Notes: generated from the letters alone by a model not told the origin. A stretch of DNA of 64,000 nt from Stutzerimonas stutzeri (GCF_038561965.1 NZ_CP139348.1:620001-684000), one strand, 5' to 3'; counted from the first letter of the stretch, positions 17,029-26,339 are shown. A program made the numbers and translations.

Positions 17029-17919
17029 TCAGTTGCGTCGTTCGACGATGTAGCGGGCCAGCTCGCGCAGCGGCTCGGCGGCGATATCGAACGGCCGCAG
17101 CGTGTGCAGCGCCTGGTCGCGTAGCTCCAGAGCATAGGCCTTGGCCGCGTCCATGCCGAGCAGTGACGGGTAGGTGGGCTTGTCCCGGGCGATGTCGGCG
17201 CCCTGATGCTTGCCCAGGGTCGCGGTGTCGCTTTCGACGTCGAGAATGTCGTCCTGGACCTGAAAGGCCAGGCCGATGGCGCGGGCGTACTGGCTCAGCG
17301 AGGCGAGGTTGTCGGCATCGGCACGGCCACTGGCGAGTGCGCCGAGCTGCACGCTGGCTTCGATCAGCGCGCCGGTCTTGTGCCGGTGCATCAGTTCCAG
17401 AGCGTCGCGATCGAGCTTGAGGCCGACCGAACCGAGGTCGATGGCTTGCCCGCCGACCATTCCCGCCGGCCCGGCGGCGCGGGCCAGTACGGCGAACATG
17501 CGCAGGCGCAGCGCGGCATCCTGCGGATTGCGCTCGGCTTGGGCCATGGCCTCGAAGGCCAGACTTTGCAGGCCGTCGCCGGCCAGAATCGCGCAGGCCT
17601 CGTCGAAGGCCTTGTGCGTGGTGGGCTGCCCGCGGCGCAGGTCGTCGTCGTCCATCGCCGGCAGGTCATCGTGCACCAGCGAGTAGGCGTGGATCAGCTC
17701 GACGGCACAGGCGGCGCCGTCAGCATCGGCCTTGTCGCCATTCAGCGCTTCGCAGGCGGCGTAGACCAGCAGTGGGCGGACCCGCTTGCCGCCATTCATG
17801 ACGCTGTAGCGCATGGCCTGATAGAGGCGTTCGAGCTGCGGCAGTGGTGCGGCGAACAGGTTTTCGAGGCAGCCGTCGACGCGCTGCTGAGCGCTTTTCT
17901 GGTAGGCGCCGATCATCAT
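17029..17919 (-). CDS. ispA: Farnesyl diphosphate synthase
   Basis: Adds isopentenyl diphosphate to dimethylallyl and geranyl diphosphate to give farnesyl diphosphate. The 296-residue protein shows the first aspartate-rich motif in DDLPAMDDDDLRRG, the second in FQVQDDILDVESDT, and the GGKRVRPLL substrate-binding motif near residue 43. The spacing of the first motif (DDxxxxD) is the bacterial short-chain type. The ATG at 17919 overlaps the xseB stop by four bases (ATGA), which implies translational coupling. It is followed by dxs. Confidence 0.97.
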   Translation of the reverse strand: MMIGAYQKSAQQRVDGCLENLFAAPLPQLERLYQAMRYSVMNGGKRVRPLLVYAACEALNGDKADADGAACAVELIHAYSLVHDDLPAMDDDDLRRGQPTTHKAFDEACAILAGDGLQSLAFEAMAQAERNPQDAALRLRMFAVLARAAGPAGMVGGQAIDLGSVGLKLDRDALELMHRHKTGALIEASVQLGALASGRADADNLASLSQYARAIGLAFQVQDDILDVESDTATLGKHQGADIARDKPTYPSLLGMDAAKAYALELRDQALHTLRPFDIAAEPLRELARYIVERRN

Positions 17920-18158
17920 GCTTCGGGGTCCGACTCGAAGGGCGCTTCCTGCAGGCTGCCGTCGCGTTCGAGGAGAATCTGCACCTTCTGCTCGGCCTGG
18001 CTCAGCGCGGCCTGGCAGTCGCGGGTCAGGCCGATGCCCTGTTCGAAGCAGGTCAGCGAGTCTTCCAGCGACAGCTCGCCGCTTTCCAGGCGCTCAACCA
18101 GCTGTTGTAGCTCGGCGAGGGATTGTTCGAAATCGAGGGCAGCTTTCTTGCGGGCCAT
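17916..18158 (-). CDS. xseB: Exodeoxyribonuclease VII small subunit
   Basis: An 80-residue subunit of exonuclease VII, which degrades single-stranded DNA. The helical hairpin pattern FEQSLAELQQLVERLESGEL and SLEDSLTCFEQGIGLTRDCQ is diagnostic. It is the first gene of xseB-ispA-dxs; its TGA overlaps the ispA start codon. The large subunit XseA is not in this window, as is normal for the genus. Confidence 0.96.
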   Translation of the reverse strand: MARKKAALDFEQSLAELQQLVERLESGELSLEDSLTCFEQGIGLTRDCQAALSQAEQKVQILLERDGSLQEAPFESDPEA

Positions 18159-18252
18159 GCGGGAACCTGTCGTCGGCAGCGAGTCGGAAACGGGCGCGAC
18201 ATTAGCAAAGAAAGGCCCGTCGCAGCCACAAGGTTCGCCGGCGTAGCAGGTA

Positions 18253-19023
18253 TCAGGCGGCGTAGGTCGCCCAGAAGTAATAGACCGTCATGCTGGCCCC
18301 GACTAGGATGACGAAGACGCGCAGCCAGGCCGCCGGCAGCTTCTGGCTCAGAGCCCCGCCCGCATAGCCACCCAGCGTGGCGCCGGTGAGCAGGATGAGC
18401 AGCTCGTACCAGCTGACGCGCCCGGCGATGATGAAGGTCAGGCTGGCGACGCTGTAGATCACCGCTGAGATCAGGTTCTTAAGGGCGTTGGCGCGCACCA
18501 GCGCATGGCCTTCGATGGAAAATGCGGCCAGCTGCAGGATGCCCATGCCGGCGCCGAAATAGCCGCCGTAGATCGATACCACGCCGTGCGCGACCATCGA
18601 TGCTGGTGAGTGCGGCGGTACCGCGGTTGCTTCCTTGCGCCGTGCGGCCAGCCAGCGGCTAAGCCAGGGGCTGGCGGCGAACAGGGCGGTGGCCAACAGC
18701 AGCAGCCAGGGGATCAGCAGGCTGAACACGTCGTCGCCGCCGGCCAGCAACAGCAGGCCGCCGAGCAGACCGCCGGCCAGGCCCGCCAGCAGCAACGGCA
18801 GAAGATACGGACCCAGCGGGCGCAAGCTCGAACGGGCGGCCCAGGCACCGGCAATGCTGGCCGGCCAGAGCGCTACGGCATTGGTGGCATTGGCCGTCAC
18901 CGGCGGCAGGCCGATGGCCAGCAGGGCAGGGAAGGAGAAGAAGGTGCCGCCACCAGCCAGGGCATTCATTCCGCCAGCGGCAAAACCGGCAACAACCAGC
19001 AGCAGAATCTCGAACAGCGTCAT
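18253..19023 (-). CDS. TauE/SafE-family membrane transporter
   Basis: A 256-residue membrane protein from the ATG at 19021-19023 (MTLFEILLLVVAGFAAGGMN). About eight hydrophobic segments are arranged as two related halves, each with a GGxxxxPxL-like motif: AGGGTFFSFPALLAIGLPPV in the first and SIYGGYFGAGMGILQLAAFS in the second. This is the TauE/SafE (sulfite/sulfonate export) superfamily; the substrate here is undefined. It is 63 bases downstream of the siderophore reductase gene and could be read through from it, but nothing links the functions. Confidence 0.88.
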   Translation of the reverse strand: MTLFEILLLVVAGFAAGGMNALAGGGTFFSFPALLAIGLPPVTANATNAVALWPASIAGAWAARSSLRPLGPYLLPLLLAGLAGGLLGGLLLLAGGDDVFSLLIPWLLLLATALFAASPWLSRWLAARRKEATAVPPHSPASMVAHGVVSIYGGYFGAGMGILQLAAFSIEGHALVRANALKNLISAVIYSVASLTFIIAGRVSWYELLILLTGATLGGYAGGALSQKLPAAWLRVFVILVGASMTVYYFWATYAA

Positions 19024-19086
19024 GGGTGGGCTCGCACCAAAAAGATGCAGAGTATCCAAGCCGCTGCGCGCCGGCTAGCGGGTCGT

Positions 19087-19845
19087 TCAGCCCTGCGTAC
19101 GCAGCCGTCTGCCGCGCTCTTCGGCCGAGAGCTTGGGACAGCTGTCGCAGAGCTCGCCATCGGCGCGGCGGAAGTGCTGGCAACAGGCCTTGCGCTGCAA
19201 GCCGAGGCGGCTGCCGCCATCGGCCAGCTGCACCGCCAGCAGGCCGCTGGCGCCGCGCATGGCGCAGGCTTCCAGCCAGGCATCGGCGCGCCGGCAGAGC
19301 TGCAGGTTGCCGCAACCATCAGTCTGTTGCGTGTGCAGCAGCGCGGCCATCACGCAGTCCGCGGCGAGGCGTTGCGCCAGCTTTGGATGCAGGCCTAGCA
19401 GCGTGCCGCAGGCCGCGTGGGCCTGGCCGCAGAAGTGGCGAACCTGCTCCCCGGCATGCCGCAGCAGCCGCTGAGAATCGGCATGCAACGGCTGGTGGGC
19501 CGGCAGGCAGAAACCGGCGACGAAGCCTTGCGCCACACCTTGCGCCATGCCGTCCAGGCAAGGCGCCTGGCCATCGAGCTGTACGGCCAGCACCTGCAGA
19601 TAGATGGGTTGCCAGACCAGCAGCGTCCAGCAGCGCGCCGCCCAGTAATGGCGGCCCGCTTCCGGATGCGCCGCCTGCCAGTGCGCCAGCAGGGCGGCCA
19701 ACGACTGCGGGCGATCCAGCATCAGCTCGTCGGGTCTTGGCGAGCCGACGCGTCCGTCCAGTCCAGGCAGGGCGTTGCGCACCCGCAGCAGCAGGTCGTT
19801 CAGCGCCTCGTCATCCGCCCATTGGGTTTCAGCGTTCCGGTGCAT
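19087..19845 (-). CDS. FhuF-like siderophore ferric-iron reductase
   Basis: A 252-residue protein likely to reduce Fe3+ in imported hydroxamate siderophores. The C-terminus carries CCQHF-(x6)-LCDSCP, the unusual CC...CxxC ligand set for the [2Fe-2S] cluster of FhuF-type reductases. The remainder is weakly conserved (HYWAARCWTLLVWQPIYLQV). The gene overlaps the end of the NIS synthetase gene by 17 bases, tying it to the same siderophore operon as its last member. A role in cytoplasmic iron release fits, but is inferred from family and context. Confidence 0.85.
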   Translation of the reverse strand: MHRNAETQWADDEALNDLLLRVRNALPGLDGRVGSPRPDELMLDRPQSLAALLAHWQAAHPEAGRHYWAARCWTLLVWQPIYLQVLAVQLDGQAPCLDGMAQGVAQGFVAGFCLPAHQPLHADSQRLLRHAGEQVRHFCGQAHAACGTLLGLHPKLAQRLAADCVMAALLHTQQTDGCGNLQLCRRADAWLEACAMRGASGLLAVQLADGGSRLGLQRKACCQHFRRADGELCDSCPKLSAEERGRRLRTQG

Positions 19846-21637
19846 AGGGTGCGACGGGGTTTTTCAGGGTGCCGGCGAATTTCAGCGCGCCGGCTGGGTC
19901 GGCCAGATCGAGCATCTGCCGGTTGTTGCCCAGCTGCAGGCGGTTAAGACAGGAGCGGGCGAATTCCTCGGCGAACAGGTCGTAGCGGGCGAACTTGTCG
20001 CACAGCTGTGGCTGGCCGGCCTGGTAGTCGGCGATGCAGTCGGCCACCTGTTGCCAGAAACGCTGCTCCGGCAGGCCGACCTGCTCATCGAGGATTTGTC
20101 CCAGATAACGGAAGAAGCCGTCGAACACGTCGGTGAAGATCGACAGCACCTTGAGCTCGTCGGGCACCGATACCGCCAGCCGACCCACGGCCTCGGGAAT
20201 CTGTGCGTCGGCATCGAGAATCACTGCTTCCTCGCCGATGTCCTTCATCAGCACGCGCACCGGTACATGGTCTTCCAGCACCAGAATCAGGTTCTCGCCG
20301 TGGGGCATGAACACCAGGTCGTGGGCGTAGAAGCAGTGCAGCAACGGCGTCAAATAGGCGTTGAGATAGCGGCGCACCCAGCGGTCGGCGTTCAGGCCCG
20401 AGGCACTGATCAGCGTTGCCAGCAGGGCACGTTCTTCGCCGTCGCTGTGCAGCAGTGCGGCCATGGTCATCAGCCGCTGGCCGGGTTGAATGTGGCCATA
20501 AGGGCTCTCCCGCCACAGCGCCGAAAGCATCTTGCGATAAGGACTGCTGGCCGGCAGCGCCTGCTCGTAATAGGGGTTGCGGTAGCCGATGGCCGCGACT
20601 TCGCGCAGCAGCTGGAAGCCGCAGTCGCGCAGCAGCGGGTCGCTGGCCACACGCTCGGCGAGGTAGGCGTTGATCGACGGCGTTGCCTGCATGTAGTAGG
20701 GCGACAGCCCGCGCATGAAGCCCATGTTGAGGATCGACAGGGCGGTCTTCACGTAGCGCCGCTGTGGCTGGCTCTGGTTGAAAAAGGTGCGGATCGACTG
20801 CTGCGCCAGGTAGCGGTCATTGCTCAGGCCGAGATGGACAATCTGCCGGCTGGCGATCTCCGCGGCGAAACCGATGGCGAGGATGTTGTGCCATTGCCAG
20901 GGGTGGGCCGGCATCAGCAGATAATCCTCGGGTGCGAGATGCAGTGCCTGCAGCTGGTTGTGAAACACATCGAGCTGGCCACCCAGCTCCTCGCGCAGCA
21001 GGATCGTCTGATCCAGCCCCTCGATGGCGCTGTAGCTGGCGCGGCTGCGGTGTACGGCGAGCCAGACCAGGCGCACCGGGCTCGCGGCCTCCGGCGCGTA
21101 GGCGCGGTAATCCTGGGCATCGAAGCCCATCCGCCCGTTGTTGGCGACGAAGCCCGGGTGGCCTTCGCGCATGCCGGTCTCGATCTGCTGGAAATCCGCC
21201 AGGGCCAGCTGGGCGGCGCTCAGCGGGCTGTTGGCGAGCTTGTAGGCGCTGCCGAACAGGGTGCTGCTGATCTCGTCCAGATAGACCGGCAGGTTGTTTT
21301 CGGAAATTCCGAGGGTTTCGGCGAACTCGATGATGAAGCTCAGCGCGTCCAGTGGCTGCGGCTGGCCATCGCTTAGTTTTTCGATGGACTCGGTGCCGAT
21401 GGACCAGTGATCCAGCGCCAGCCGCCGCGCCTTGAAGCGGTACTCGCTGGTGCTATCCGGCACCGCCACACGGTAGCAACAGTCGCCCAGCGGCTCGGGG
21501 CTGAGCAGCTTCTCGTGGCTGAACTCGGCCAGGGCCTTCTTCAACAACAGGCGATTGGCGCGGGCCCAATGTTCGGCCTGCAGGTGTTCGGTGGCCAGAT
21601 CGCCGGCGGTGGTTGGCAGGTGCACGAGCTGATTCAT
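19829..21637 (-). CDS. desD: NIS siderophore synthetase (IucA/IucC family, DesD/AlcC-like)
   Basis: ATP-dependent NRPS-independent siderophore synthetase that joins and cyclises N-hydroxy-N-succinyl diamine units. The start is the ATG at 21635-21637 (MNQLVHLPTTAG), overlapping the acyltransferase stop as ATGA; an in-frame extension to 21994 lies inside that gene. The 602-residue product has the IucA/IucC domain (HPGFVANNGRMGFDAQDYRA, LLMPAHPWQWHN, KTALSILNMGFMRGLSPYYM) and a FhuF-like C-terminal half (HGENLILVLEDHVPVRVLMK). Length and operon partners favour the DesD/AlcC type. The symbol is by analogy with Streptomyces desABCD. Confidence 0.9.
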   Translation of the reverse strand: MNQLVHLPTTAGDLATEHLQAEHWARANRLLLKKALAEFSHEKLLSPEPLGDCCYRVAVPDSTSEYRFKARRLALDHWSIGTESIEKLSDGQPQPLDALSFIIEFAETLGISENNLPVYLDEISSTLFGSAYKLANSPLSAAQLALADFQQIETGMREGHPGFVANNGRMGFDAQDYRAYAPEAASPVRLVWLAVHRSRASYSAIEGLDQTILLREELGGQLDVFHNQLQALHLAPEDYLLMPAHPWQWHNILAIGFAAEIASRQIVHLGLSNDRYLAQQSIRTFFNQSQPQRRYVKTALSILNMGFMRGLSPYYMQATPSINAYLAERVASDPLLRDCGFQLLREVAAIGYRNPYYEQALPASSPYRKMLSALWRESPYGHIQPGQRLMTMAALLHSDGEERALLATLISASGLNADRWVRRYLNAYLTPLLHCFYAHDLVFMPHGENLILVLEDHVPVRVLMKDIGEEAVILDADAQIPEAVGRLAVSVPDELKVLSIFTDVFDGFFRYLGQILDEQVGLPEQRFWQQVADCIADYQAGQPQLCDKFARYDLFAEEFARSCLNRLQLGNNRQMLDLADPAGALKFAGTLKNPVAPYAPER

Positions 21638-22221
21638 TGCGGATTCTCCTGAAGGGTGGCGAGGAACTGCGCGCGGGTGCAGAACGCCAGGCAGGCGTCC
21701 TTTTCCGGTAGCTGCAGCAGGCGCTGGTAAACGAAGCCGACACGCTGGTTCAAGGCGTGCACCTTGGCGTTGCGCGCATCGGGCTCGACGACGATGCGGC
21801 GGGCGAAAGGGTCGGCGAACTGGTAGGCGAGGATGCTGCGCATGACTTCCAGGCTGAAGCCGTGCATGGGCTTTTCGCAGGGCGCGAGCAACAGGTGCAT
21901 GCCACGGTCGCCCGGGCGCACCTGGTAATGATCGGCGAGGCGGTCGTGGGCTGGGTGATAGCCCTCGAAAAGGAACGCAGGCTCGCCGTTGCACATACCG
22001 AGGGCAATCTCGCGGTGGCTGCTGTGCTGGATCTCGCCAACATAGTCGGCCAGTTGCGCCAGGCTCAGATGGCTCATGGCCCAGAAGCGCGCATAGTCGC
22101 GGCGCAGCCAGTCATGCAGCAGCGGCAAATGCTCCGGCTGCACGCTCTCGAAGTGCATGGCGCCAAGCGCACAGTAGCGAACGAAGCGCGGACCATCCGC
22201 GCGGGAAAGAGCGGTATTCAT
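21634..22221 (-). CDS. desC: GNAT-type N-acyltransferase for siderophore synthesis (DesC/AlcB-like)
   Basis: A 195-residue acyltransferase of the AlcB/IucB/RhbD type, expected to acylate (succinyl or acetyl from CoA) the N-hydroxylated diamine. Motifs are FWAMSHLSLAQLADYVGEIQ, EPAFLFEGYHPAHDRLADHY, DRGMHLLLAP and RIVVEPDARNAKVHALNQRV, including the GNAT CoA-binding region at about residues 120-160. The ATG at 22219-22221 overlaps the upstream MFS gene's stop as ATGA, and its own TGA overlaps the synthetase ATG in the same way. In Erwinia-type clusters this domain is fused to the synthetase; here it is separate. Confidence 0.9.
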   Translation of the reverse strand: MNTALSRADGPRFVRYCALGAMHFESVQPEHLPLLHDWLRRDYARFWAMSHLSLAQLADYVGEIQHSSHREIALGMCNGEPAFLFEGYHPAHDRLADHYQVRPGDRGMHLLLAPCEKPMHGFSLEVMRSILAYQFADPFARRIVVEPDARNAKVHALNQRVGFVYQRLLQLPEKDACLAFCTRAQFLATLQENPQ

Positions 22222-23372
22222 GATTTGGCTCCACAGAGGGGCGCACTGACTGGTGCTGAAACCAGCAACCAGCGCAGCACGCAGGCGGTGAGAACGAGGC
22301 CGATGGCGGACAGGAAGAACGGCGCGGCGAGGCCGGCGTCGCGGACCACCAGTCCGGCCAGCCAAGAGGCGGCGAGCACGCCGAGGTTCTGGAAGATGTT
22401 GATCAGGCTGTAGTCGCGGCCGTAGTGCTCCGGCCGGCTGAGGGCGAACAGCCGTGCATCCAGCGCCACGGTGAGCTGATACAACGCCCAGCCGAACAGC
22501 ACACGGCCGGCGAGCACTGTTGGCATCTGCTCGATGCCCTGCAGCGCCAGTCCGGCCGCGCCCAGCAGCAGCCAGGCGGTCAGGCGCTGGCCGGCGTGGT
22601 AATGCAGGGCCAGGGCGAGCAGCGCCAGCATGCCGGGAATGGCATAGACCAGGCCGGTGATCCAGCTTGCCTGAGGCCCGCCGAGCTGTTCCCAGTACAC
22701 CGTGAAGAACGGCCGCGCCAGGTAGATGCAGAAGTAGAACGCCAGCATCAGCAAGCACAGCCGGGCGATTGCCAGGTGCTCCCCGCGCGGCCGTGGTGGC
22801 GTGCTTGCATCGACTCGGGTCGGTTGCGGCGCATGGCGCAACAAGAGCAGGCTGACAGCCATCTGCACGAAATCCATCAGGCCCATCAGCACGAACATCC
22901 GCGCCGGGCTGAGGTAATGCAGCACCCCGCCACCCAGCGTGGCGCCGGCAATCGCGCCCAGATGCACCACCACCGAGAGCAGGCCGATGGTACGCACCTG
23001 CTGGTCGGCGCCCACCAGTCCCATCACGTAGGGGTACATCAGCAGGTAGCTGGCCTTGAAGGCGATCATCGTCAGCGACACCGGCCAGAACAGCCATTGC
23101 TGCTCGATCGCCGCGCAGGCCAGCGCCAGCAGCCCAGCCATCAGCTGACCGAAGATCAGCAGCCGCAGCGGATGCGCATGCCTGGACAGGCGCACCCACA
23201 GCGGCAAGGCGAGCATCGCCACCAGGCACACCGCGGCCAGGTACAGCCCGACCTGCTCGCTGCGCAGCTCGCCGAAACGCTCGGCGAAATACTGCGGGTA
23301 GAACGGCATCAGCAAGCTGTCGCCGAGTACTGCCAGCAGTGTCATGCCGATCAGCGCGCGTCGCAGTGTCAT
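22218..23372 (-). CDS. MFS transporter, probable siderophore exporter
   Basis: A 384-residue major-facilitator protein with about 11-12 membrane segments (LIGMTLLAVLGDSLLMPFYP, VGLYLAAVCLVAMLALPLWV, and the loop LWVRLSRHAHPLRLL between helices 2 and 3). It lies inside the siderophore operon, between the monooxygenase and acyltransferase genes, with four-base ATGA overlaps at both ends. That position and its resemblance to AlcS/DfoS-type permeases argue for export of the finished siderophore or, less likely, import. No experimental family assignment can be made from the sequence alone. Confidence 0.85.
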   Translation of the reverse strand: MTLRRALIGMTLLAVLGDSLLMPFYPQYFAERFGELRSEQVGLYLAAVCLVAMLALPLWVRLSRHAHPLRLLIFGQLMAGLLALACAAIEQQWLFWPVSLTMIAFKASYLLMYPYVMGLVGADQQVRTIGLLSVVVHLGAIAGATLGGGVLHYLSPARMFVLMGLMDFVQMAVSLLLLRHAPQPTRVDASTPPRPRGEHLAIARLCLLMLAFYFCIYLARPFFTVYWEQLGGPQASWITGLVYAIPGMLALLALALHYHAGQRLTAWLLLGAAGLALQGIEQMPTVLAGRVLFGWALYQLTVALDARLFALSRPEHYGRDYSLINIFQNLGVLAASWLAGLVVRDAGLAAPFFLSAIGLVLTACVLRWLLVSAPVSAPLCGAKS

Positions 23373-24688
23373 CGCGCCGCCACCGCGCCCTGAGGTGTCA
23401 GCGGCTGCGGCAGACTGAACTGCTGGAAGGCGATCTTCGTTTCCACCGCGTAGTGCTCGCGCCCGCAGATCTCGCGCAGGATGCAGGCATTGCGGTAGCA
23501 GCCCATGCCGAGATCCGGCGTGACCAGGCCGTGATCGACCAGCCCGGCGTTCTGAACGAAGACCTCGCCTCCGTTGCGGTCGATGCTGTAGTTGCGCGCC
23601 ACGGCGAAGCGTTCCGGTGCCTGCCAGGCGATACGCTCGGCGATCGGCTGGATGCAGCGCGGCAGGCGGTACTGATACCCGCTGGCCATGACCAGCGCAT
23701 CGCTGCGGTGGCGATAACTCTGCTCCAGTTCGTGCTGGAAGAATTCAAGCTCCAGCGTGCCATCGGCCATTCGCTGGCAGCGGCGCAGCTCGGCGTTGGT
23801 CAGCAGCTGGGTCGGTACCTCGCCCTTGAGGCTCTGGTTGTACAGCTCGTCGTAGATGGCGTTGATCAGGGTGGCATTGATGCCCTTGTACAGGCCCTTC
23901 TGGCTGTCGATGAGCTTTTCCCGGGTGCTGCGCGGCAGGCTGTGGAAGTAGTCGATGTACTCCGGGCTGGTCATTTCCAGGGTCAGCTTGGTGTATTCCA
24001 GCGGAAAGAAGCGCGGCGCCCGGGTGATCCAGTTGAGCTGGTAGTCATGGCGGTCGATGTCCTGCAGCAGGTCGTAGTAGATCTCCGCCGCGCTCTGACC
24101 GCTGCCGACCACGGTGATCGAGCGCTTGCCCTGCAGTCGCGCCTTGTCCTGCAGGTAGTTGCCGCTGTGGCTGACGTGCTCGGCCAGTGCCTCGCAACAG
24201 GTCGGCAGGTAGGGCGTGGTGCCGGTACCGAGCACCAGGCGGCGGGTGAGGAGCTCGAAGCCCTCGCCGCTGCGCGTGTGCACGCCGCGTACCCGGTAGC
24301 AGCGGCGCTCATCGAGGTAGTCGACGTGCTGGACGAAGTGGTCGAAGCGCAGGCTGTCGAGCTGCTCGACCACCCATTGGCAGTACTGGTTGTACTCGCG
24401 GCGCATCAGGAAGAAATCTTCCTTGATGTAGAAGGCGTACAGCCGGCCGACCTGCTTGGCGTAGTTGAGGAAGCTGAAACGGCTGGTGGGGTCGGCGAGG
24501 GTCACCAGATCGGCCATGAACGGCGTCTGCAGAGTGGCGCTGTCGAGCATCATGCCGGGGTGCCAGTTGAAGCCCTCGGCGCGGTCGAGGAACAGGCAAT
24601 CGAGCCCGTCGATGGGTTCGGCCAGGCAGGCCAGGCCGAGGTTGAACGGGCCAATGCCGATGCCAATGAAGTCATACACCTTGTTCAT
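23369..24688 (-). CDS. desB: Flavin-dependent diamine/lysine N-monooxygenase (DesB/AlcA-like)
   Basis: A 439-residue class B flavin N-hydroxylase. The FAD motif GIGIGPFNLGLAC lies at residues 9-21, the NADPH motif is VVGSGQSAAEIYYDLL, and the late motif DALVMASGYQYRLP is typical. Expected to hydroxylate the side amine of a diamine (cadaverine or putrescine) using NADPH and O2. Substrate-region residues (NWHPGMMLDSATLQTPFMAD) match lysine/ornithine/diamine hydroxylases. AGGAGATC precedes the ATG at 24686-24688; the decarboxylase stop is 11 bases upstream. Pairing with a decarboxylase suggests a diamine rather than free lysine as substrate. Confidence 0.92.
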   Translation of the reverse strand: MNKVYDFIGIGIGPFNLGLACLAEPIDGLDCLFLDRAEGFNWHPGMMLDSATLQTPFMADLVTLADPTSRFSFLNYAKQVGRLYAFYIKEDFFLMRREYNQYCQWVVEQLDSLRFDHFVQHVDYLDERRCYRVRGVHTRSGEGFELLTRRLVLGTGTTPYLPTCCEALAEHVSHSGNYLQDKARLQGKRSITVVGSGQSAAEIYYDLLQDIDRHDYQLNWITRAPRFFPLEYTKLTLEMTSPEYIDYFHSLPRSTREKLIDSQKGLYKGINATLINAIYDELYNQSLKGEVPTQLLTNAELRRCQRMADGTLELEFFQHELEQSYRHRSDALVMASGYQYRLPRCIQPIAERIAWQAPERFAVARNYSIDRNGGEVFVQNAGLVDHGLVTPDLGMGCYRNACILREICGREHYAVETKIAFQQFSLPQPLTPQGAVAAR

Positions 24689-24699
24689 GTGCGATCTCC

Positions 24700-26223
24700 T
24701 TACTGGTTGGCGGCGGTGGGTAGCTCGTCGAGCAGGCGGGCGCCGTGGTCACGAATCAGCTCGACGATGGCGCGCAGGTCGTCCAGCGTGGTTTCCGGGT
24801 TGAGCAGGGTGAACTTGAGGTACTGCCGGCCCTTGACCACGGTGGCGGCAATGACCGCCGCGCCGGAGCGGAAGATCGCCTTGCGGATTTCGCGGTTGAT
24901 CTCGTCCAGGCGCTCGTCCGCCACGCCTGGCGCGACGAAGCGGAACACCAGCGTGCTCAGGCGCGGGGTGAAGACTTCGAAGGCGGGATCATTGGCGAGC
25001 AGGCGATAGGTATCGGCGGCGCGGTCGATGACCTCCTCGAACATCGCGCCGATATGCTCGGCGCCGAGGATGCGCAGGGTCAGCCAGAGCTTCAGTGCGT
25101 CGAAGCGGCGGGTCGTCTGGATGCTCTTGTTGACCAGGTTCGGCGTGCCCTCGCGGGTCTGGCTGCGGGGGTTGAGGTAGTCGGCATGGTGGGTGATGTA
25201 GCTCAGGTGCTGACGCTGGCGAACGAAGAAGCCGCTGCAGCTGACCGGCTGGAAGAACGACTTGTGGTAGTCGACGGTGACTGAGTCGGCATGTTCGATG
25301 CCGGCCAGCCAGTCGCGGTAGCGCGTTGCGACCAGCAGACCGCCGCCATAGGCCGCGTCCACGTGCAGCCAGACACCGTAGTGCTGGCAAAGCGCGGCGA
25401 TTTCCGGCAGCGGGTCGATGCTGCCGAAGTCCGTGGTGCCGGCGGTGGCGACCACGGCCATGGGCAGCTCGCCCAGGCGCTGACAGTCGGCCAGCGCCTG
25501 GGCGAGCGCCGGCACGCTCATGCACTGGCTGGCATCGGTTTCGATGGTGCGCACCGCGTCATAGCCCAGGCCCAGCAGCGCGGCGGATTTCTGCACGCTG
25601 AAATGGCTGGCGCCGGAGGCAAAGATGCGCAGTTCGCGGGCCTCACTCGGCAGGCCATGACGCAGGTTGCCACCATGACCCGACAGGCGATTGCAGACAT
25701 GCTCGCGGGCCAGCAGCAGACCCATCAGGTTCGATTGGGTGCCGCCGCTGGTAAATACGCCATCGGCCTGGGCGCCGAGGCCGATTCGCGCACAGGTCCA
25801 GTCGATCAGCCGTTGCTCGATCAGCGTACCGCCGGCGCTCTGGTCCCAGGTGTCCAGAGAGGAATTGAGCGACGACACCAGCACTTCGGCGAGCAGCGCG
25901 GGCAGCACCACCGGACAGTTGAGGTGGGCGACATAGCGCGGATGGTGGAAGTACACCGCGTCGCGCAGGTAGAGCTGATCCAGCTCGCGGAGCGCGGCGC
26001 CGGCATCGCCCAGCGGGCGCTCCAGATCGACGCGTTCGAAATCGGCGGCCAGTTCCTGCGGAAGAATGCCGCTGAACGGTTGCTGCTGACGCTGCAGACA
26101 CTGCTGCACCAGAGTCAGCCCCTGCTGCAGGAGCTGCCGGTAAGCATCGTGATTGCCGCGGGTGAACAGCCCGTTGCTGACGGGGCTGGGGGCGAAGGGC
26201 ACTACGGTACTGGACGGGGTCAT
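24700..26223 (-). CDS. desA: PLP-dependent decarboxylase for siderophore diamine supply (DesA-like)
   Basis: A group II (aromatic/lysine/diaminobutyrate-type) amino-acid decarboxylase. The PLP lysine is in VDYHKSFFQP; HVDAAYGGG holds the aspartate that pairs with the PLP ring, and FTSGGTQSNLMGLL is the phosphate loop. I start at the ATG at 26221-26223 (MTPSSTVVPF), since GAGGAA is 6 bases away; the ATG two codons upstream is too close to it. The result is 507 residues. As first gene of the des-type operon it probably makes cadaverine from lysine, although ornithine to putrescine or diaminobutyrate cannot be excluded. Confidence 0.88.
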   Translation of the reverse strand: MTPSSTVVPFAPSPVSNGLFTRGNHDAYRQLLQQGLTLVQQCLQRQQQPFSGILPQELAADFERVDLERPLGDAGAALRELDQLYLRDAVYFHHPRYVAHLNCPVVLPALLAEVLVSSLNSSLDTWDQSAGGTLIEQRLIDWTCARIGLGAQADGVFTSGGTQSNLMGLLLAREHVCNRLSGHGGNLRHGLPSEARELRIFASGASHFSVQKSAALLGLGYDAVRTIETDASQCMSVPALAQALADCQRLGELPMAVVATAGTTDFGSIDPLPEIAALCQHYGVWLHVDAAYGGGLLVATRYRDWLAGIEHADSVTVDYHKSFFQPVSCSGFFVRQRQHLSYITHHADYLNPRSQTREGTPNLVNKSIQTTRRFDALKLWLTLRILGAEHIGAMFEEVIDRAADTYRLLANDPAFEVFTPRLSTLVFRFVAPGVADERLDEINREIRKAIFRSGAAVIAATVVKGRQYLKFTLLNPETTLDDLRAIVELIRDHGARLLDELPTAANQ

Positions 26224-26339
26224 GCACATTCCTCGGGCCGAGCGCGACCGCGGCCCTGTACGGGCCGTTTTCGCGGCTTCGGTGGTTTCTGGTCTGGCGG
26301 CGAGGCCGCACGGGAGCATCTGCGAGAATGCTTGTTAAT

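Noticed and set aside
19775..21376. 533-codon plus-strand open frame opposite the NIS synthetase
   Set aside because: Antisense shadow in high-GC sequence; no ribosome-binding site or known domain.
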